From UBA6168 sp041163745 (GTDB lineage Bacteria > Bacteroidota > Bacteroidia > Chitinophagales > Saprospiraceae): a stretch of DNA of 64,000 nt. Below the pieces are notes generated by a model that saw only the letters and a list, made by a program, of their open reading frames with translations, made no database searches and was not told where the DNA came from. The stretch spans positions 124,001 through 188,000 of the forward strand of contig JBEAQU010000049.1 in NCBI GenBank assembly GCA_041163745.1. Reading direction: 5' to 3'. The position numbers and the translations under genes are program-made. Below are positions 59,516 to 64,000 of this stretch, in pieces. Within the stretch, counting starts at the first letter, position 1. Each line of letters opens with the position of its first letter.

Positions 59516-59929
59516 CGCTTGTCAGGCTTCCTTTCGGTGGGAAATCCATTTGTTTGTCAGATGCCGGAGTGTGGTCTCCGGGCACAGGCTCATCCGGCCA
59601 TATCCTGTCCGGATGAGTCTTGTGGACAATGCCATGTTTGCCAAGAGCTGCGGCGAGGTGGGAAAACGGCGATGTTGTCCGAAGGCGCCGGCGCTCGGCA
59701 GGCCGGTGCGAATAAATGTAGGGAATCCTCTTCCCTAATCCATTCATAGTGTTTACCAAGTGCCTGCCGGGGGTTTATTCCGCGGAGCGAAGGCCCCAGG
59801 CACCTTTGCGCCGCTGCCTGTGTGTTCGACGGGTATACGGCGGCTGTCATTTCAAAATCCGTGATTCGGGGGTTTGCTCGGGGAGCAAGGCACCTGGACT
59901 ATCTAAACAGAACATTTCATCAGATAAAT
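59516..59929. other. 414-base gap before the disabled regulator; nothing recognised
   Basis: The reading frame of the next gene is open back to 59822 from a GTG, but its residues look random and hold no signal peptide start. I see no RNA gene, hairpin or promoter match. Confidence 0.3.
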
Positions 59930-61609
59930 ATATTGGTAGTAGGGAGGAGGTGCTGTTGCATTGCCATCTGTTTGTCGCTGTCCACCCAGGTGATTACGCA
60001 GGGCGGAGCGGGAGCGGTTTCGGATGCAGCCCCGCCTGCGGCCGTTTCGGATTCCGTGCGGATCTGGCAGCTGTTGGATGCGTCCAAGGAAATGCAGTTC
60101 AAGAACTACCAGCAATCCTTGGCTTACAGCCTCGAGGCGTTGAGGCTGTCAAAGGATATGGGCTTGGTATCCTAAGAGAAAGATGCGTTGAATCAAACAG
60201 GAACCATACCTTTTTTCAACGGAGTGACGGACGATGCCGCCCGGTATTTCGGCGCGCTGTACGAATAGGCGACGCAAACCGAAGACAAGCGCTACAGGCT
60301 AAGGGCGAAGTTCAACCTGAATTCCGTCAAGTTGATGAATCCGGTGTATGATTCGGTATTGCTGGAGGATATATTGAAGGGGGTGGAGGTCGCACAGGAA
60401 ATCAAGTGGGAAGGGAAGGATTCGTCCTATCTGAACCATTACCTGCCGAGAGCTTACAACAATTTGTCGTTGCTGAGCATGCTGGGGAAGCGGTATGAGG
60501 ATGCGGAAGCGTATCTGAAACAAGGGTTAGCCATAACGGACAAGTATCCGGAGGAATCTCCGGTATTGGCCGTGCAGCTGAGGAACAGTTACTGCGTACT
60601 ACTGAACGAGCTGGGCAGGCCGGACGAATGTATCGCGATGAGCCAGACGGCGCTGGAACTGCTGGAGGGAGTGGACAACAAGAGCTTGGTCTCGACCGTG
60701 CTGAGTTACCAGGGATCTGCTCACGAGCTCAAGCAGGAATATGATAAAGCTTTCCCATTATTCCAGGATATGTACCGTTTGTCAGCGGAGATCGACTTCC
60801 CGCCGGGCTGTGAGCTTGCCGCCGAGCACATCGCCAGTTACTAAGAGCGGCGAGGGCAGCCGGATTCCACGGTCAAATACCTTCGGCTGAAGGAACAATA
60901 CGGGCAGCGGGTCAAATTGCAGGAGGAGAAAGCGGAAGTCGTCCGTGCGGAACTGTCCGCACAGCTGAAGGGGCTGGAACGGTCCATAGCGTCCCGGCAT
61001 CGTGCCGGCATCCGGAACATGGTCCTCGTATCCATTGTCTTTCTGCTCGGCATCCTGCTTTCCGCTTGGCTCCACATCCGGATGCGGAACAAACACCGGA
61101 CGGGGGAATTGATTCGGATCGAGGCGGAATACAAGCGCCGGCAGGCCGAACTGGAAAGGGAGATGCTGGCCTCGCAAGTCGAAAACCAGCACAAGCAGCT
61201 GACCACGGAAGTCATATACCGCATCCAAAAGAACGAGATGATGCGGGAGGTGGTCGAAAAGTTGGTGAAATGGCGGCGGCATGAGCACCGGGAAATCCGG
61301 GACACCGTCAACAGCGTCGTACGAAAACTGGAAAGATCGATGGAGGACGAAGCCTGGGAGGATTTTGAAATCCGGTTCCAGGGCATTCATGATGATTTCT
61401 ATAAGAAGCTGATGCAGCTTCATCCCGGCTTGAGTATCAACGAACGGCGGCTTTGTGCCTTTCTGAAGCTCGACTTGAGTACCAAGGAAATTGCGGCCAT
61501 CACCCGTCAATCCCCCGCCGCGCTGCAAGTGGCCCGATTCCGGCTCCGCCAGAAGCTGGGTTTGCAGGACAGTGGCCAGGATTTGTCGGAATACATCGCG
61601 TCCCTCTGA
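59930..61609 (+). pseudogene. TPR/HTH signalling regulator interrupted by three in-frame stop codons
   Basis: Read through, this 560-codon frame encodes a Bacteroidota-type regulator: a signal-like stretch (CCCIAICLSLSTQV), TPR repeats (YLNHYLPRAYNNLSLLSMLG, YEDAEAYLKQGLAI, LGRPDECIAMSQTALELL), a membrane helix (MVLVSIVFLLGILLSAWLHI), a coiled coil, and a LuxR-like HTH (LSINERRLCAFLKLDLSTKEIAAI). Three stops break it: TAA at 60173, TAG at 60266 and TAA at 60842 (codons 82, 113, 305). All three lie in one frame, with no insertion or deletion, and the sequence after each resumes the same domains. There is also no ATG; the likely start position reads ATA at 59930. Each fault could be one C-to-T or G-to-A change (Gln codons, ATG). 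It is most likely a recent pseudogene; shorter pieces may still be translated. Confidence 0.75.
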
Positions 61610-61652
61610 GGCAGCGGGGGGCCATGGTCCGGGGATGTTCGTCAGCGTGTGC

Positions 61653-61696
61653 ATGCCGGAGGCAGGTAGACTTTATTGTCTACCAGCCTCCGGCAT
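61653..61696. terminator. 19-bp hairpin after the regulator pseudogene
   Basis: Bases 61653-61671 pair with 61678-61696 with one mismatch around the loop TTTATT (stem ATGCCGGAGGC...). It starts 44 bases after the stop and is one of the two best hairpins in the window. No T-run follows. Confidence 0.6.
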
Positions 61697-62033
61697 ATAC
61701 AATCCCTTCCTCCCAGTCCCACATTGCTTAGCGGGGAAGAACGGCTTCCAGCTCAGAAGAAACGCTCCGTCCGGCGCATTTCAGCAGCCATGCTCGAGTG
61801 TCCGTCTTGTCTTGCATACCCTTCCGAATGTCCGGCCATCCGGCCAATTCCACCGGCTGCTTGTCTCCGATCTCTTCGCCTGCTCCATTCGAGGACATGC
61901 TAGCCTATGCATGTATCCATTCAATTTGTCGGATATATACAACTCCATGCGGCCACGCTGATTGAACCCGTTTCGCCAGGGTTGGAGCGACCAACCGTTC
62001 AAACTGGTCCCCTTCGAAAAGGAATAAATTTCG

Positions 62034-62087
62034 TTTTTCCGAATCTGTCAATATTTTCCCGAATCTGTCAATACATTTTCCGAAATC
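62034..62087 (+). repeat. Two tandem 20-bp direct repeats plus a partial third
   Basis: Copies at 62034-62053 and 62054-62073 share CCGAATCTGTCAATA, differing at one base in the T/C run, and a third partial copy (TTTTCCGAAATC) lies at 62076-62087. The repeats end 65 bases before the GLUG gene start. Tandem sites at 20-bp spacing, two helical turns, suit binding of a regulator to one face of DNA. No protein is known for them. Confidence 0.6.
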
Positions 62088-62151
62088 AGCGCATGAACAG
62101 TACTGAACTTTGAGCTTATGAAATCATCTTGTCAAACTGTTCATAGCTAAC

Positions 62152-64000
62152 ATGAGAAAATCCACAATACTGATACTGCTCTTCAGTACCCTTATCCTTT
62201 CCCGAACGCACGCTCAATTTTCTGGAGGCACCGGATCAGTGGCGGATCCGTACCAAATCGCTTCGCTGGTAGATTTGAACACCTTGTCCTCGAGTTCCGC
62301 CTATTGGACGTCTCATTACATCCAGACCGCGGACATAGACGCCACCGCGACCGCCAGCCAGAATGCCGGGGAAGGTTTCGTACCCATTGGTAATGCGACC
62401 AACACCTTCCAAGGCAGCTACAACGGGCAGGGATACAAGATTGCCGGCCTGACGGTGAACCGACCGGCTTCCATCTCGCAAGCTTTGTTCGGGGAGATCT
62501 TTGGCGCCACCATCGAAAACCTGACCTTGGAAGGTGCCGTTGTAAACGGTTCCAACCAGTCAGGCGGCATCGTCGGTTGGGCCGGCGGCGATGCGACCTT
62601 GCAAGACCTGACCATCGACGCCACCTCCACCGTCACGGGCATCGATAATGTCGGCGGGATCGTCGGATTAGCCCAAAACACGACCATCACCAACTGCGCC
62701 GCGCACGCGACCGTGGACGGTAACGATAATACCGGTGGCCTCGTCGGTTTTTTCGAAAACAACGGATCCGCCAAGACCATGTCCGGCTGTGTGTCGACCG
62801 GTACGGTCACGGCCGACGGGGACCGGGATGGCGCCCTGATCGGAGAAAACGAACAGACGGTGGAGGATTGTTACAGCACGGCCTCCCTGACGAGCCTGGA
62901 TTCCACTGGCGATGACGACTACGGCGGTCTGATCGGATATAATGACGGCGGTACGGTCCGCCGCTGCTATGCCACCGGAATGGTGAGTGCCAGTGGAAAT
63001 AATGTAGGGGGACTCATCGGTCGGTGTGTTGGGAGCAGCGTGGTGGAGAATTGTTTTTCCCTGGGCATGGCCAGTGGCAACGACGATATCGGGGGGCTCA
63101 TCGGCGAGTTGGCCGGCGGCGCGGTATCCTTGTGTTACTCGTCGGCCAAAGTGACCAGTCCTGCCTATGGAGATGTAGGCGGTTTGGTGGGGAATCACGA
63201 CGATGCCGGTGCCACGGTTGCCGATTGCTATTGGATAGATTTGTTCGGAGATGACCTGGCCATGAATGGCGACGAAGGCAACGATGTCAGTCTGAACATC
63301 AAGCAGGTCTGCAACGTGGTCCGTCCCTTTGTGAATCATGCGGTATCCGACCTGCAGGGCAACCTTGCGCAGACCACGATGGCCGCCTTTGATTTCACCA
63401 ACGTCTGGCAGAACGATCCGGGTGGCACGCCGGGTTCCTTTCCGGTGTTGCGCAACCTGCCGGTACCGGCAGGTGCGCCGGTGGGACCGACGGCCTTTAC
63501 CGCCGACGGCGCCGACGGCCTGGTCAACCTCGCCTGGTTCTCCAATACGGAAACCGATATCGCCGCTTATAAAATTTACCGCTCGACGACAGCCGGGTTC
63601 ACGCCTGCCGCCGCCAATTTGCTGGCCACCATCCCCCATGCCACCGGTGGTTTGGTTTATGCCGACAATGGGGGCGGCAACTTGCCGGCGCCGGTCAACG
63701 ACACCCTCTATCATTATATGCTTGCCGCAGTGGACGGGGACGGCAACGAGTCCATTCCGCACGGCGGTGCCGCATCACCCGGACAATACACCGCCACCGT
63801 GTCGGTAGCCATCGAGTCCAACGGGGTGACCTATGGGGATGCCCATGGCAACATCGGTCCCGATGTCCATGCCGTCTATACAGATTCCACCGGTGGCCAT
63901 ATCATCAGTACACATACCGACATCCTGGACGGCTGTGGTAACGACCAGGGGGTGAACCACGAAGGTGTTAGCGGTACGGTGCAGCTGACCGTGAATCCTT
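62152..64000 (+). CDS. Large exported GLUG-repeat surface protein (partial, runs off the window)
   Basis: The frame is open from ATG 62152 to the window edge (616 codons seen). It starts with a signal peptide (MRKSTILILLFSTLILSRTHA, then QFSGG). Eight GLUG-type units with the core GG(I/L)(V/I)G lie between residues about 136 and 350 (SGGIVGWAGG, VGGIVGLAQN, TGGLVGFFEN, YGGLIGYNDG, VGGLIGRCVG, IGGLIGELAG, VGGLVGNHDD, and a degenerate DGALIGENEQ), forming a likely beta-solenoid. A fibronectin-III-like module follows (about 443-530; VNLAWFSNTETDIAAYKIYR). Such proteins are usually surface adhesins; a T9SS signal is expected but lies outside. Confidence 0.85.
   Translation, partial: MRKSTILILLFSTLILSRTHAQFSGGTGSVADPYQIASLVDLNTLSSSSAYWTSHYIQTADIDATATASQNAGEGFVPIGNATNTFQGSYNGQGYKIAGLTVNRPASISQALFGEIFGATIENLTLEGAVVNGSNQSGGIVGWAGGDATLQDLTIDATSTVTGIDNVGGIVGLAQNTTITNCAAHATVDGNDNTGGLVGFFENNGSAKTMSGCVSTGTVTADGDRDGALIGENEQTVEDCYSTASLTSLDSTGDDDYGGLIGYNDGGTVRRCYATGMVSASGNNVGGLIGRCVGSSVVENCFSLGMASGNDDIGGLIGELAGGAVSLCYSSAKVTSPAYGDVGGLVGNHDDAGATVADCYWIDLFGDDLAMNGDEGNDVSLNIKQVCNVVRPFVNHAVSDLQGNLAQTTMAAFDFTNVWQNDPGGTPGSFPVLRNLPVPAGAPVGPTAFTADGADGLVNLAWFSNTETDIAAYKIYRSTTAGFTPAAANLLATIPHATGGLVYADNGGGNLPAPVNDTLYHYMLAAVDGDGNESIPHGGAASPGQYTATVSVAIESNGVTYGDAHGNIGPDVHAVYTDSTGGHIISTHTDILDGCGNDQGVNHEGVSGTVQLTVNP

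Larger units (their letters stand above)
61610..62151. other. 542-base gap: hairpin and 20-bp direct repeats, no gene seen
   Basis: The gap falls between the disabled regulator and the GLUG-repeat gene. Apart from the terminator-like hairpin and the direct repeats described separately, I see no coding frame or RNA. The second half is AT-richer and likely holds the promoter of the GLUG gene. Confidence 0.4.

Noticed and set aside
59930..61609. Alternative genetic code (TAA/TAG read as Gln)
   Set aside because: Other genes in the window end normally at TAA or TAG, for example the M36 protease (TAA) and the fur-family gene (TAG).
62034..62087. CRISPR array
   Set aside because: Two and a half tandem copies with no spacers between them and no cas gene nearby.
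62668..63762. 364-residue minus-strand frame inside the GLUG gene
   Set aside because: It mirrors the repetitive GLUG codons; the plus-strand frame has a signal peptide and regular repeats.

Overview
The window is a GC-rich (roughly 58 %), gene-dense stretch of a Bacteroidota chromosome. Evidence: LpxC and FabZ are fused in one protein; four encoded proteins carry type IX secretion (T9SS) C-terminal sorting domains, two of the gliding-motility type B and two of type A; a DUF5777 barrel, a PaaE-like reductase and an M36 metalloprotease with a PA domain are present; and TTTG / TAnnTTTG promoter elements occur in AT-rich gaps. The combination of high GC with this gene set would fit the Saprospiria (Lewinella/Phaeodactylibacter-like), but that placement is inference. 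No rRNA, tRNA, CRISPR array, transposase or phage gene was recognised.

Layout. 1-6.3 kb: 2-oxoglutarate dehydrogenase E2, a membrane protein, a rhomboid protease, a lipoprotein, an exopolyphosphatase, and an overlapping pepA-hpt pair. 6.4-14.5 kb: pdxA, rsmA, uvrC, a secreted nuclease, a peroxiredoxin, the ABC-F factor ettA, and rnpA with a hypothetical. 14.7-24 kb: fur, purA, aroA, a WecA/TagO-like transferase, a glucosaminidase, a large polytopic protein and a CorC/CNNM protein. 24-28.4 kb: a minus-strand run of a HemC-like protein that has lost its catalytic residues, an FAD/NADH oxidoreductase and a polytopic 4Fe-4S protein. 28.5-33 kb: lpxD, lpxC-fabZ, lpxA (early lipid A synthesis) and a lone ABC ATPase. 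33-40.4 kb: a T9SS surface protein, an NtrC-type regulator, a MOSC protein, an ATP-grasp enzyme, a LysE-type exporter and a bacilliredoxin. 40.6-45.5 kb: three exported proteins (haem-motif lipoprotein, DUF5777 barrel, dihaem cytochrome c), a HAD phosphatase and a PaaE-like reductase. 45.5-64 kb: an LTA-synthase-like sulfatase, a SAM hydroxide adenosyltransferase relative, PhoH, an M36 protease, a mini T9SS protein, trpF, a secreted PHP phosphoesterase, a second gliding-type protein, a DUF1080 protein, a disabled TPR/HTH regulator and the start of a GLUG-repeat surface protein that runs off the end.

Most of the window is housekeeping: cofactor, purine and aromatic synthesis, DNA repair, RNA processing and the outer-membrane lipid. 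The accessory parts are secreted: T9SS cargo, cytochromes and envelope hydrolases.

The observations most worth a second look are: the TPR/HTH regulator interrupted by three in-frame stops with no frameshift; the degenerate HemC paralogue beside a membrane redox pair; the stand-alone T9SS sorting domain with a signal peptide; the three-gene haem-protein and barrel cluster; and a well-formed promoter that would give the corC-like gene a leader of nearly 400 nt. Start codons were often moved inward from the longest reading frame, using family length, promoter position and codon use; these are judgements made by eye.
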